NCBI GenBank assembly: GCA_950295325.1
Contig: OX485805.1
Span: 33,593,501 to 33,657,500, forward strand
Source: Polytrichum commune
Lineage: Eukaryota > Streptophyta > Polytrichopsida > Polytrichales > Polytrichaceae
DNA length: 64,000 nucleotides
Reading direction: 5' to 3'
Part shown: positions 1 through 11,457 of the stretch, one piece after another
How positions within the stretch are numbered: position 1 is the stretch's first letter
How the letters are laid out: every line of letters starts with the position of its first letter
Notes under the pieces: generated by a model
What the model saw: only the letters and a program-made list of their open reading frames with translations
What the model was told of the DNA's origin: nothing
Database searches by the model: none
Translations under genes and position numbers: made by a program

Positions 1-1459
1 GTACTTCATAACAGAAATAACTTATTTATTATTCAAGTTGCAATACTCTCTCTAGTTTTCTGTGGAAGGTACATAAACCTTCGTAAGGTATTCATGTAAG
101 TACCTGACATAGGTTGTGTGCCATGTAGACAATATATACTTCTTTCCCCCAGATAATGTCAGTTAGCGCTTTCTGTGAGTACAGGCCTTTATCTCCATTC
201 TAAAAGTTCTGAGTTCTATTCAAGTGGATCACAAGTACAACTACATGGGGCTATATCTTTCATTAATAAAGAACTCACAATTTTGGAGGCCCCTCCAACT
301 TGTGTCCTGCCACATGCCACCTTGTACTTAGTATCAGGGCCCTTTCTAAAATATAAATGGCAGAGAGCTATGTAGCTAGTTAGAACTTTCTCATAATCCG
401 TAATCAAAGCTTGTAAGGAATCAATGGGTTAATTTGTTTGTGGAGCTGCAATAGCCATAGCTTTTGGCTGCACATAAATCTCATTTTCTGACATATAAGT
501 AAAGGCTTCTGAATGCAGCCGGTCGCACTTGGAAGGTTGTGAATTCTCTTGGGAAGCCAAAATGTATGGCCACCTTGTTCACACTGACCTTTCTTCATTA
601 GAGGTCTGAGTCCGATTTCAGTGATTTTGAACAGAAGAGGCGACTCATCAAACACTAGGCGTAGGAGCTGACAATAAAAATGTCAGCCTAGGGATGTCCA
701 GCAATCAAGTTATTGATACCTTGTGTACTTCTGATTGAGTTATTTGGTACTCATCCAGGTGATTCTCATGCTAGATCAGGAAGATCTTCTTCGTTGGTTT
801 CGGGCACAATTTTCACATGTAAGATTGCAGCCGCACTCCATTCTTGGTATTAATTTATGCCAACTGCCATCATTCTTTTCCAGACTTATAAGTACTTCTC
901 TTGATGGATGTCCGGTAGTGACTTGTTCAACCCATGTGTATTTTAAAGATGTCTTGCAAATGATTTTCCTTTTGAATCTGTAAATTGGCGAAACTGTAGG
1001 TCTAATAGACCTGTGGGGTATCTTGTGATCTGTGATATTTTACGACATGCTTCTTTCACATATGTTGCACAAGCCTCTTGAATCTTCCAAATGATTTATT
1101 GGACTGAAGGATGTGGCATAAAGGCAGGGCAAGCGAATACCACACCTTCAGATTAGTGTAACTTTTACTTTTTCAGGATTGGCTATGGAAACACTTACTG
1201 AGAAAATTACACAAAATCTAGTTCGGAATTAGATTACTTCCTGGTTCAGCCAAGAGTAACAAATACAGTGATGTCAAGCTTTTGAGGATTGGCATTTCTA
1301 TGTAGGGAGGGAAGTCTATTGTAGATTGACCTACAAGAGTTCAGACTTACTAATTTTAGTAGAGGCTCTGATTATAATCATTAGAATAAATTGATTGAGA
1401 GTGTCTCAAGCTCTCCATGAATTTTCTCCAATAATGAAGAAAATTCTCATCCTACGTAC
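1..1459. other. Unassigned left edge of window
   Basis: Moderately AT-rich sequence without a long open frame or a motif I can assign. Short open stretches occur near 540-650 and 770-830 but are interrupted by stops and show no domain. Because the next feature may be a bHLH exon, this part could hold introns or eroded upstream exons of the same gene, but I cannot place splice junctions. No transposon ends were recognised. Confidence 0.4.
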
Positions 1460-1468
1460 TTGCTGCAG

Positions 1469-1675
1469 GAACAAAATAAATATTCCACTTCCCAATTTCT
1501 GAATGCCTTAACATCTTCCCTGTTTTCAGTGGACCTAAAGAAGGCCTCAATCAGGACCAATAAGCCTCGAGGACAGCATTCGAAGCCCAAGCAACTGGAG
1601 GTTGAAACGTTGAAACCTGAAACTCTCATTTACTGTATTAAATGTAGATTTATGATTATGTGTGTTAACATGTAG
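1469..1675 (+). pseudogene. Possible C-terminal exon of a BIM-like bHLH protein (fragment)
   Basis: An open frame of 68 codons follows an acceptor-like TTGCTGCAG and ends in TAG. It encodes SQFLNALTSSL, then VDLKKASI and a basic stretch (NKPRGQHSKPK). Plant BES1-interacting (BIM) bHLH proteins carry, downstream of the bHLH domain, a segment of the type L-x3-L-x(n)-GVDLSxASISVQ followed by basic residues; the spacing and the VDL..ASI core resemble this. The GV before DL and the SVQ after ASI are missing, so the copy would be degenerate. No bHLH domain was found upstream inside the window. The resemblance is from memory of the family; chance similarity is possible. If real, it is the end of a gene that extends to the left, or a captured exon. 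Confidence 0.22.
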
Positions 1676-1875
1676 TGCAATGACTTGTTCATGTTGAAGT
1701 CTAGATAATTTCCAAAGGGCAGCCTGGCTCTCACCACTTTTGGGCTTTTGTCAAAACAGATCAACGCCTTCATTTATGATACTAATTTTTTACCATCTTC
1801 TGCTTCATTTCTGTGTGGTTGAAGTGAAATACACTGAGGATGGTGTGGGCTACACCTAAGCTAGTTGGAGTCTAC

Positions 1876-2770
1876 GAACAGGGAGAACTGACCCATAGTT
1901 ACAAATGAGCCCAGTTGAGTTTGAGAAGTAACCAGTGCAAATTCAAGACTTGAAGGTAGAAAAACCGAAAGCAGTGAATGACCACTACACTGTTTATGGT
2001 ATTTAGTGTCACTTACTATTTGGAATTATACATTGCAACAACTTCTTATTCTTAACTTCATTTTTTACTCACGAAAGTTGAATAGGTTGTTCGGACATTA
2101 TAGAACATAGATGACTTTGCTTGGTAAAATTTTGTATTGTAACTCCGCATAGTAAGTGACACTAAACACCATAACAGTGTATTGGTGCACTACATTAGGG
2201 TAGAATGATTCTTGTGTGGACCCAAAATGACTAATTGTAAAAGTGGTGGCTCAAAAAGGATGCAGCGATAGGTGGGATGCAGTGATTGGTTGGATGGATG
2301 TTGTTGCACACCACTCATGATCGTTTTTGGACCCCACTAAGTTAACCGTTATGTGTGCATTCGTATGCAAAGTAGGATATTTTGATGCTCAGATTAGGGA
2401 GACTCTAGTGTACAAATAGGAGATTTGACTTCCTTGCCTTGTTGGGAAGATGAAACTAATTATTCATGGAATAAAATTACATAACACCTTGCATTCCTCA
2501 CCATTTCCTCTACTCCATCTCTGACAAATATCACACAAACTCCAAGCCCCCCTTTCTGGCCAAATCAGCTTATTTTCACCGTTGTCTGTAATGCCGATCA
2601 TGTTACAGGAATCTATGGAGTGCATTTTAAATTGATAAAGAGAAAAACAGAATGAATCCAACATGTAACCAGTTGGACTTGGAAATACTAGGATCTCTCT
2701 CGAGTCTTGACCGATTTTGCCCCAAATCTTCCTGTTCACTGGTTGGAGTCAAGCCGAAGATAAACTTATC
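1876..2770 (+). repeat. Dispersed repeat R, copy 1, interrupted
   Basis: Two blocks (about 1876-1965 and 2645-2770) match, in the same order and strand, blocks at 12198-12410 and 48740-49005. The best conserved shared string is the one around 2662-2687 (CATGTAACCAGTTGGACTTG in this copy). Between the blocks lie a MITE (1982-2186) and about 450 bp of other sequence, so this copy was split. No terminal repeats and no coding frame shared by all copies were seen; it could be part of an LTR, a SINE-like unit or an old gene-derived repeat. Confidence 0.55.
1982..2186. mobile_element. MITE, TATTTAGTGTCA family 2, short copy
   Basis: About 205 bp bounded by long terminal inverted repeats: the left end holds CACTACACTGTTTATGGTAT followed by TTAGTGTCACTTACTAT, and the right end is its near-perfect inverse (ATAGTAAGTGACACTAAACA then CCATAACAGTGTATTG). 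The interior is AT-rich and non-coding. It is inserted in repeat R, so it is younger than R. The first bases CACTAC recall CACTA-type ends, but I could not find a matching target duplication. It is non-autonomous. Confidence 0.8.
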
Positions 2771-3810
2771 GTACATTGAGCTAAAATTGAGTTGTCTGGT
2801 TAGGACAACCGGGAGACAAAACGCGCTTCATTGGTCTTTTCAAATTCCTCTGGTCTACTCCTCTCTACTACTGTACACAGCTGAAATACCTAATATAATA
2901 TACTACCAGCTACCATGACATAGATTTGTTATTAATATACTCTTGGTTGTATATTCTTGCATTTAAAGTTGGCATCAAACTGATGGTCCACATGTTGGGA
3001 TACCTGCAGATGAGGGCCGAAGGCATCCATATCCGAGTGACAAACATTCCCGTGAGTTGGTTGATGTTTATGTTTATCCGAATCATGATCACATCAATAA
3101 TGAACATTATACGTTAATTTATTTTTCTTTGAGTGGCATCGTTCTATTGGTGCGACTCTTTTCTTTTTTCCTTTTTTCCTTTTTTGAGACAAAAAGGCCG
3201 AGCGGGAATTAGACAATGAGGAAGACACATCCACCTCGAGGGGAGGGGAGCGGAGCGGAGCCTCTCAAGTGTGCCACACTTCCACGTAAAAGAGATGGTG
3301 TGATTGTTGTTGTTGAAAGGTATCTAATGTGACCCCATTGAGGGCACTACCAACTTCACGAAACAATTTGCACACTGTTGAATTGAATCATCTTGTTAGC
3401 AATTGGTGAACCATCCTTGTTTTTAGCTACATGATCTGAGTTGAGATGCAAAGGCTCTAAGATGTCAAGGTGCAAATTGTCATTCTTAATATGTTGTGAA
3501 ATTTTATCTTATATATAATTGCCTTAGTTTTCTTTGTGATTGTATGTGTATGTGTAAAGATTGAAGTGTATACATGCATATATATTGGACCATCAAGTTG
3601 ATATTAGTCTCTATCTTACAAAGACTATTGCACTCCCCTACACTAGGGAATTAGCATGTTCAAGAACCATCTTGGTATACTTTTATTTCCATAAGCCTTT
3701 TGACCTCCCAAACTCTAAAATCAACTTCATATACTTGGGGAGGCCACATATTGAATATTTGGATCACATATTTGAAGGCATTAAGTTTGAAGAGGTTGGC
3801 CTTTCGTCTC

Positions 3811-3839
<29 letters not shown>
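3811..3839 (+). repeat. Poly(A) run, 29 bp
   Basis: Uninterrupted run of 29 A followed by GGATCACC. It may be a retroposition tail or a simple homopolymer; no associated SINE or LINE body was recognised immediately upstream. Confidence 0.9.
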
Positions 3840-3844
<5 letters not shown>

Positions 3845-3961
3845 ACCAGAACTTTAGATATCTCTTGGAGTTAATCGACTAATGGCATTAGGTTTATCAC
3901 ACCCACCTTAGATGCGCATGAAGAGAAGCTCTAGATAAGAAAAGGTTAATAGTGGAGAGGG

Positions 3962-3983
3962 CTCTCTCTCTCTCTCTCTCTCT
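3962..3983. repeat. (CT)n microsatellite
   Basis: Eleven tandem CT dinucleotides directly visible in the sequence. Confidence 0.95.
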
Positions 3984-4453
3984 TGTGACAGCCAAACTTG
4001 ATGTTCCCCTCAGCTTCTGCCACTTGTCATTTTTACATTGTGTTGAGACCACTTGAATCTTAGGTGGAAACTACATTCCAGCACCCGGAAATATGAAATG
4101 GAGCATCCTTCATATAGCACCAAGCAGTAGGATTTTGAAAGAAAGAAAATACTTAAAGAGATGTCAATTTGTGCCATATCTTCCTTTAAAGTGCTTGGAG
4201 CAATTGTATTATCATCTACATAGACATAGCTCACATGAGCCAACTCTTCCCCGGTGTCCGGGGAGATTTTTGGGCATAATCGATCAACATTCTAGTGTTT
4301 CCAAGTCCAATTGGTTACATATTGTGATCATTTGGATTATCTTTATTAGTTTGAGGTATATTCCATGGATTCCTCTAAAATAATGGGTAATTATCTTGAA
4401 GTCTTGAACTTTAACTAGTTGTTATTTCTCCAACTAGACCAGTTCATATGTAA

Positions 4454-5154
4454 CTACACTAAATATGATATTTAGTGTCACCAATTATAATTGTCTTGCT
4501 CAATAAAAATTGTAAACCGCGGTGTAGTGTCACCAACACCAAATGTTAACACAACATTATTTGTCATTCCTTGTAATTTGGGGGGATTATAGATTTACGA
4601 TGTTGCAATTACTATCACTTACCATGAACTGTGTCATCAAAAATTGCTTACCCTATTTTTGAAGCGTATGTAGGTTAAACTAATGATTAACAACTTCACC
4701 ATAAGAGTCGTCTCATGGCACTTGGCGTTCGAGTGTGGTTACTGATATCTTAGCATGAGTATCTCAATAGTTCTTGAGCATGAGGTGGATGTCTATGTTT
4801 AACAATGGTTTATAAGTTGACTAAAAGTGTCCACAAGTGACACTTGTCATTAGTATGCTCAAGAATATCTTCCTCTTGCATCCTAAAACATAAGCGCATG
4901 ACACTTGCCATTAGTAAGCTCAAAAATATCTTCCCCTTGCATACTAAAACGCAAGACTTATCATCTAACGTATCCCAACGTGCTTCTCTAAATTTCACAA
5001 TGAAGATATTTTTTCACTTGGAAGAATCTACTTATGTTGACGAATGGAATCATATTGGCATTTAGCGGACGTGACACTTTCATACCTCTAGGCATCTAGT
5101 TTAGGCCCTTCGCAATCAATGTACATAACACTAAATACCATAAATAATGTAGTG
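4454..5154 (+). mobile_element. Chimeric MITE: family 1 left half joined to family 2 right half
   Basis: The left end (CTACACTAAATATGATATTT) and the next 160 bp, including the GTGTAGTGTCACCAACACC segment and a six-G run, match the left half of the family 1 elements at 7152 and 32526. From about 4620 onward the sequence instead matches the family 2 element at 15785-16313 (shared GACACTTGGCGTTC, GACACTTGCCAT, GCATCTAGTTTAGGCCCTTC-like segments) and ends in the family 2 terminus CACTAAATACCATAAATAAT followed by GTAGTG. The two outer ends still form an inverted-repeat pair because both families share the core TATTTAGTGT. This looks like a recombinant between two related MITE families. Non-coding. 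Confidence 0.7.
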
Positions 5155-5561
5155 GCCGGTTCTCTCTATTCATTGCTTTCACGCATGTAAACATTTAGGG
5201 ATTTCATTTCAAATAGAAATATTACATAAATGAATTTTAAAATGGATGTTGCATAAAATTAGACATGATAGTGAGGTGTTTTGTTCAAGTAACTTCTGAT
5301 GAAAGTTTACCGCTTAATTTGCCACCAACCATAATTAACCCGCATAAGGTAGGCATACCCAAAAGTAGGCCAAGGATGTATCCCATTCAAGTAAGTTGAA
5401 GGTGAAAATGTTTCAAAAACCCTTGTAGTCCACAAATTTATTTTCTGAGCAATTTTGTTTTTGAAATCAACATCAAGACCTTGAATTTGTCTAGTGAAAA
5501 TAAGGTGGGATGATCAAATGTACGAAGATTAATTTTTTACTAGACCCTTTAAAATGAGCAC

Positions 5562-5869
5562 CGCTACATCGTTTATGGTATTTAGTGTTGTGTACACTGT
5601 TTGCAAAGGGCCTCAACTAGATCCCTAGAGATCTAGAAGTGGTCAAATATGCTAATTGTTAACATGACACTTCTTGTCAAGATAAGTAACTTTTTGAAAT
5701 GCTAATTTTTTTTACCTAGTATGACATTTACTGTAGCACATTGAGGTGCTTGAGATGATGGTAGTTTTGCATGTGGTTACACTAATGCTCAACCTTGCAA
5801 CCATTAACGTAACCTAGGATAAGTCACATAATAGGGTAAGTGACACTAAATACCATAAATAGAGTAGTC
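5562..5869 (-). mobile_element. MITE, family 2, internally deleted, inverted
   Basis: About 308 bp with inverted ends CGCTACATCGTTTATGGTAT/TTAGTG on the left and CACTAAATACCATAAATAGA/GTAGTC on the right. Compared with the 4620-5154 half it is in the opposite orientation: its left side holds the reverse complement of the TAGTTTAGGCCCTTCGCAAT segment and its right side that of the segment around 4650. The middle is shorter, so it is a deletion derivative. Non-coding. Confidence 0.75.
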
Positions 5870-7151
5870 CTAATGACCAGTTGGAGACTCATTACCCTAT
5901 AAGGTAGAGGGTTCTTAACCGATTCTTTAAGCATTTGCGCATTTTATGGGATCCTCATGGAATAGTGAAACACGCAATTAGCTTAGCGAGTAGAAATAGT
6001 GTTCATTGAAATATGAATATAATGATGTTTTCATTGTAGGATAAAGTATGCATTCTTAAGGGCCCAAACCCCTAGCTTCCTAAACATCTCCCTAGCCTCA
6101 CACGCTTCCACTTAAAATAGTTGCAAAGGCCTACTAAACTTGCCCAAGCACACTTGCACTAAAATCAACACTCCATTCAATAAATAGAAAGTGAGCTTTT
6201 ATAACTTGTGCATACATAGTTCAAAACATATAATTAACCATTTGTCCTATTAGTGTACTTCACATGGTAATCTATAGTAATTGAAATACACGGTCTACTA
6301 TGTTCAGTCTTATTTTATGGGGTAGTGAGGAGGGAGGGAGCATCAAGTCTTTTGCCAAAACGTGGTTGAGCTACCTACTCAACCTGGAGATTCTTTTATG
6401 TTTCAACAAAAGATGGGTGCAAGTCCCATTTGATTTAAAAGTGAAGGAGAATGATACTCCAAAGTGATTTTGAACCTCATAGGAAGTCACCAAGACTTGA
6501 AGGTGGAAGCAAATTTCTTTGCACGTGGGTGTTACGCATTGGGCCCTCATCCACCCTGTTGTCAGTATTCACGATCAAAAAAATTAAAAAGAATAGTTGC
6601 CCCAACTTGAGAACTTTGAGTTTGTGACTATTGGATTTTCTCAAATTCTCTTGAAACAAAGAAATATTTCTTCCCAAATCTTCATAGTGGAGTTGGTTTC
6701 CATGTACAAGTTGATAAATAACATGTTTGTGATAGTGGGTAGAATTGCCCTTGACATTAAGGATGGTATGAAAGTTCCAAGTTCATTGGAATGCAACTGT
6801 GGACAATACAAAATTAAGCTTCATCTAGATCACATTGGTTGGGTGACATAGAGTCTTGAATGCCCCCATGTGTCAATGTTTTGTTGAATCTCAACCATGG
6901 CCCACCCATGCACCTACCAAAAAATATCACCAAACATTGAAACCATGCCATTTATTGTGGATGCGACCATTGCCTTGGCACGTTCACCATGGCCCGTGTA
7001 TCAACAACAACGGGTCACTTGATCGGCCTCACTACACCAAATTGTCTTATTGGCGTGGTTTACAATTTGGAGTTACACATTGCTATGTATTTTAGTTAAG
7101 AATATCATATTTGGTTTGAAGAAAGTTATTTCCTATTCCTTGATGTCCACA
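5870..7151. other. Non-coding stretch between MITEs
   Basis: Low-complexity AT-rich DNA without a supported gene. The open frames of 60-85 codons around 6480-7095 show no domain and no codon bias. A GGGAGGGAGGG run occurs near 6328. Confidence 0.5.
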
Positions 7152-7536
7152 CTACACTAAGTATGATATTTAGTGTCACCAATTCGAATTGTCTTGCTCC
7201 ATACTAATGGTGTATTGCGGTATAGTGTCACCAACACTAAATCTTAACCCAATATTATCTGTCATTCCTTATAATTTTTTTGGGGGGGGGATAATAGATT
7301 TCCAGTGTTGCAATTGTTGTCACTTGCCAAGTGGTTTCTCATCCAAAATTCAATCATCCATGACAGTATTTCATCACAAGTTGATGACAAGAGAAGGCAT
7401 GAATTTGGCCACTTATGGATGAACTCGTCCATCATCCATGACAATATTTGTTCACTTATCCATAAGAAGTGTCATCCAACAAGTTACCATAGTGACATGA
7501 AATACCATATGACACTAAATAACATATTTACTGTAG
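7152..7536 (+). mobile_element. MITE, family 1, full copy
   Basis: About 385 bp, left end CTACACTAAGTATGATATTT AGTGTCACC, right end TGACACTAAATAACATATTT followed by ACTGTAG. Closely similar in full to 32526-32913 (same strand) and 24805-25176 (opposite strand). The interior contains a homopolymer of nine G at 7282-7290 at the same place where the other copies carry 5-9 G/C, and several CATCCATGACA-type short repeats. No coding capacity, so it must be moved by a transposase from elsewhere. Confidence 0.85.
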
Positions 7537-7652
7537 CTACTTGTTTATGTGAACTAGGTAAAACTGATATTCATATTTTTTGAGGTACGCTTTGCAATAA
7601 CATTCCACTTAGGTTTTTTTTCGGTGACTTATCTCTTATTCCTCAACATGCA

Positions 7653-7853
7653 TACCACACTAAACATCTTGTTTAGTGTTGCCTTAAAATTGGTGTGCCA
7701 CGTTAATTAAAGTGCTCTTCACAACTTGTCATGTATCACACAAGTGTCACATGGCACCCTCTCTAGTTGCAGCCCAATGATTGCAAAACACTATTAGTGT
7801 GGGACAATGATAATTAGTTTGGACCACACTAAACCAGATGGTTAGTGCAGCTA
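7653..7853 (+). mobile_element. MITE, family 4
   Basis: About 200 bp. Left end ACCACACTAAACATCTTGTT TAGTGTTG, right end GGACCACACTAAACCAGATG GTTAGTGCAGC. The interior segment with AGTGTCACATGGCACCCTCT and TTGCAGCCCAATGATTGCAA is matched at 57170-57343, which fixes the two as copies of one family. The ends resemble family 1 (CTACACTAAA...TTTAGTGT), suggesting one larger superfamily mobilised by one transposase type. Confidence 0.7.
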
Positions 7854-7964
7854 TTACTATGTTATATACGTTGAAAGCAATAAAAGGATACAACAACAAC
7901 AACTTGTCGAACTCCGAATGGCAGGCCACACCCACCAATAAGACGAATTGGTGGTGTTGTGCCA

Positions 7965-8590
7965 CGAGACCGCCCGTGGTTGGGTTGACAAGATAAACCC
8001 CACACACACACACACACACGGGGCCCGCCATGGTTTACGTACGAGAACCAACTTTGGCCACCCATGAGATTGGAGGCCCGACACAACTTCCCACGCGCCC
8101 GGGCCGGGTGGCTTAAGGTAGGTGGGCCCGGGAGGGGTGGTGGGCCCCGCCTTCTCATGGACCCGAAGCCCAAGGAATCTCGAGGAGATAAGAGGGAGTG
8201 GGGAGCGAAGGAGGCGTGGGGCGGGTATTATTAATGGAGCTCCGCCGGGTCCTCCGGAGAAGATGCCGGTTTGAGGAGGGCCTTGGGGCCGGGCCGGGCC
8301 CGCCCAAGCCTACTAAGGAGACCGCTTGTGAGGAGGGGAGGGGGGGGTTGCTTTACGGGTCGGGGGCCATGGGCCCACTAAAACAACCTTAGGCCTTGGC
8401 ACTATGGACAAAACCGAAACTTGAGGAGTTTACGTTGGGCCGGGCAAGGGCGGATGGAACCCGACGAAATGAGGGAAAAAAAATAATGAGAATGTTGTGG
8501 CCCGCCCCATGCCTGCTCTATTACTCTTGGGAATGTTATGGCGTTCCCGAAGCCGCTCGGATTACAAGGCCCGCCGGTGCTTGAAGATTA
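7965..8590. other. GC-rich island, no gene recognised
   Basis: A sharp change to GC-rich, CpG-containing sequence with repeated GGGCCGGGCCCG-type motifs and a (CA)n run at 8001-8018. It has short open frames on both strands (for instance 8198-8392 plus), but these reflect lack of AT-rich stops rather than a recognisable protein. It could be a decayed promoter or first exon, or part of an unrecognised retroelement. Nothing links it to the flanking MITEs. Confidence 0.45.
8001..8018. repeat. (CA)n microsatellite
   Basis: Nine tandem CA units inside the GC-rich island. Confidence 0.9.
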
Positions 8591-10900
8591 GGACTTGTAG
8601 TTTGCACTTTTCCCCGCTAAATGGACTAGATAGTTTGGAATAACGTGTGAATAACGTGATAGATGTTTGAATGCGTATGTACAAACCCCTTGCAAATATT
8701 TACCCAAATTCTATCAAATTCTTTGGGTAAAGTTTTTTTGTGAGTCTTTTGTCTTGTTATTCTAACACTTCTAACCCACAACTTTTCACAAATGCAACAT
8801 ATCTCACACACATAATAAACCATGTCACATAAGAGTTTAGGTGACTAATGGGAGCTTCAGAGGTGAAGGTGAGGGTGTAGGGTAAATCGGCCACTTGAGA
8901 TGAAACTAGCAAGAGTCATCCAAAAACCGTAAGAGAAACTTGGATGAACACCTAACTTATTTTAATCGTATTTTTAAACTGACAGGTTTTGATACATTAT
9001 TTTCCGGGTTGCCTAACTGTTTTAGTCACTTTAATTGACAACCACCTTCTTTGACACAAACAAACTAACCAACAATTCTATATTGAGAATGACAAAAATA
9101 TGTCAGATTTAAATTTCATTGTGTTCTCTTTTCAATGTTGGGACAACCTACTTCCACCCTCCCATCCACTTCAAATTAGGCTAAAATTAAAGCAAGATTG
9201 TGTATCACGCAATTATATTTTGAAAGGAAAGAGAAATCAACTAGATCTATTCCTAATAAAGAGAACAAATGAGGAGATTCAAGTGGAGAACGAAGCATGA
9301 TTACGTTTCATGCACTCTTATCTAAAAGCAAAGTGCAACCGAATCCCAAACCCCACCAAAACCGTAACCAAATCTAATATTTTGTTTGTTTTAGTAATGA
9401 TTTGGTGGGGCGTTTAGTAGGGTTAGCGAAGTTGGCAAAATCGGAGGTGACTAGGTAAGCTACACTCGGCAACCAATGTGCGATTTGGTTGCCCCACACT
9501 AAAATATCAACATTTCACACTATTTTGAATATTTGTTACCATGGTAACAAAATACAAGAATCATGTTTTATTGTCGTTGCTAACTAAATGAATGAATGAA
9601 TCCGATTTCCATCCAAGTTATCTTGCATGGGTAAAGAGGCAACATGTTCACAAAGGCAACCTAATTGCACATATCAGTGTAGGTTAGCAGTGATGAGACA
9701 AATTGATGTAGGGAATTGGTGGTACACACCCACATGTTGTCCAAGTACTTTGTTTCGGGAAGGCCATGATGCCTTTGTTGGGAAAACATCATGTGGACAA
9801 AAATGAGATTAATAAGAGGTTCAAGCTAGAAATTTTAAGCAAGATTATGTATCCTACATTTCTAACCTAAAATCAAAGTGAATTTAACAAAGATTACTCC
9901 CAATAAAATAGAACAAACTCTTCTTACCAAATTAAGGCGCAAACCTGACCAAATCAAAAGCAACAATTTTAACAATTTTGCAAATGATGTAGTGGAACAT
10001 CTAGAGTGAGTTTCCATCAGGGTATGAGTCCAAGACACTCGGACTCCAAAATACCATTTCATGGGCTTAACTTTTGGACTTAAGACTGGACGCATGCTTA
10101 AATTTTGGTTCCTCAAAATGGATGGAGTGAGTTCTTGAGTTGGGAACCATATATGTTTGATGAGAAAGTGGTGCCACATTAGCGCCACTTCACCTGCTCA
10201 TACAGTAGACTTGGGTCCTTGTGTAAACTCCTTGGACCCAAAATTTTACTCTCAACCAATAAGATTTTAGAGTTCCTTTTTTTCTCTTGATCCACAAATG
10301 TAAACTTACTAGGGTTAACGATTACGGCACAATCGGGGGTGGCTACTAAGTAGGCACGTTAGCGGTGATGAGTTACAATGATGTTGGGAATTGAGAGTAC
10401 GGAGGCAACACAAGGATGATGTCCAAATACTTTTAATTTATTTCGGGGGTGGGCGGGCGGGATCCCCTCGCCGGCAAGGTATTCTTTGGACGAAGATGGG
10501 CATGAAATCACTTAGTGAGGAGGGTCATGATCATTGCACTTGCATAGCAAGAGTGCGAGTGCGAGGGTGATGCTCACGGGCGGATTTAATTTTTGAAATG
10601 GGGATGACAAGTTAGGGTATCCATCCGGAGTGAAGTAGAATTTTGTACGCAAGTAGGAGGGGGGGGGTGTGGGGGCTAGCTAGATGACACACGCGGCAAG
10701 TCACCTCACCAAATTCATCCAACTAACTCGATGTGAACCTTATGATCGAATCGATCTCCTAAGGATCATGGTCGCTTCGATTAATCTTATAATACCCCAC
10801 ACGGGTACCGCGGCTTCTCTTTCCCTCTCGTACCCTCGCCAACTCACAATCTCACATCTTTAACTTAACTTATTTACGGCATCAAAGCCAATCTTCACGT
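8591..10900. repeat. Diverged direct duplications in non-coding DNA
   Basis: No gene. The block around 9680-9790 (GTTAGCAGTGATGAG, then TTGATGTAGGGAATTG, then TGTCCAAGTACTTT) recurs in the same order at 10355-10445 (GTTAGCGGTGATGAG, GATGTTGGGAATTG, TGTCCAAATACTTT). The segments near 9170-9290 and 9825-9930 (AGCAAGATT, TCCTAATAAA/CCCAATAAAA, GAACAAA) also resemble each other. This suggests an old segmental or element duplication of roughly 0.65 kb period. The 108-codon minus-strand frame at 9862-10188 has no recognisable domain. Confidence 0.4.
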
Positions 10901-10929
10901 GGAGGGAGTGACTCACAAGTCACGGAGCC

Positions 10930-11240
10930 GAAGTAGCCTAATTTGGCTACTTATCTTAATTGTACACCTATATTTGAGTAGTATGTGGTTATGGGGGGTC
11001 CAATAACAAATATAGAAAAGACTCGTGGTTAAAAGAGATTGAACTACATGTTTAAAATGTGATATCATTCTCAGCTCAATAGTCATCATAACTAGGACAA
11101 GGGGAGGGGGGACCCATATGACCATTTAATGAGCATGTAACTCTTCACTTTGATAAATACTAAGAGATTCGTATAAACTCCAAAATTTGTGAGGGAATTG
11201 GTTAAGGCCTTGACTTGGATTTTGCTCTCCATCTCATACT
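10930..11240 (+). repeat. Dispersed repeat C, plus-strand copy
   Basis: One of about ten copies of a repeat of about 300-400 bp. Hallmarks in order: CACCTATATTTGAGT, an AAAAGA.ATTGAACTACATG segment, CTCAATAGTCA..ATAA, a GACC..TTAATGAGCA segment and ..TATAAACTCCAAAA.TTGTGAGGGAATTGGTT. The same order is seen at 43430-43730 and, partly, 37240-37400 and 60640-61020. No coding frame shared by the copies; class unknown (large MITE or SINE-like). Confidence 0.6.
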
Positions 11241-11298
11241 AATCGCGTGCTTCATATGAATATCTTCTCCAATATCAAAGTGAAATATGAATAACTTA

Positions 11299-11457
11299 TA
11301 GCCCACCCACACTTACTGGTGCATGCCACCAGTGAATGGTTTCTACCAGCAAGGGCCACTTTTGGAGTTGGTTTAGCTAGTGAGAGCCACTGGATGTAAC
11401 CAATGTTGGTAGGAACCGTTCACTAGTGACCTGCACCAATAAGTGTGGATGGGCTAT
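11299..11457. mobile_element. Foldback MITE, about 159 bp
   Basis: The left arm GCCCACCCACACTTACTGGT followed by GCATGCCACCAGTGAATGG is inverted on the right as CCGTTCACTAGTGACCTGCA followed by CCAATAAGTGTGGATGGGC. The outer bases are flanked by TA on both sides, compatible with a Tc1/mariner-type (Stowaway-like) target duplication. Non-coding. Confidence 0.75.

Larger units (their letters stand above)
2771..4450. other. Non-coding stretch with simple repeats
   Basis: No gene recognised. Contents visible by eye: a purine-rich GGGGAGGGGAGCGGAGCGGAG motif near 3240, a run of 29 A at 3811-3839 and a (CT)n run at 3962-3983. The A-run could be the tail of a retroposed sequence ending there on the plus strand, but no retrotransposon coding precedes it. 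Confidence 0.5.

Noticed and set aside
9862-10188. 108-codon minus-strand frame
   Set aside because: No domain, lies in duplicated non-coding sequence; the parallel copy does not keep the frame.
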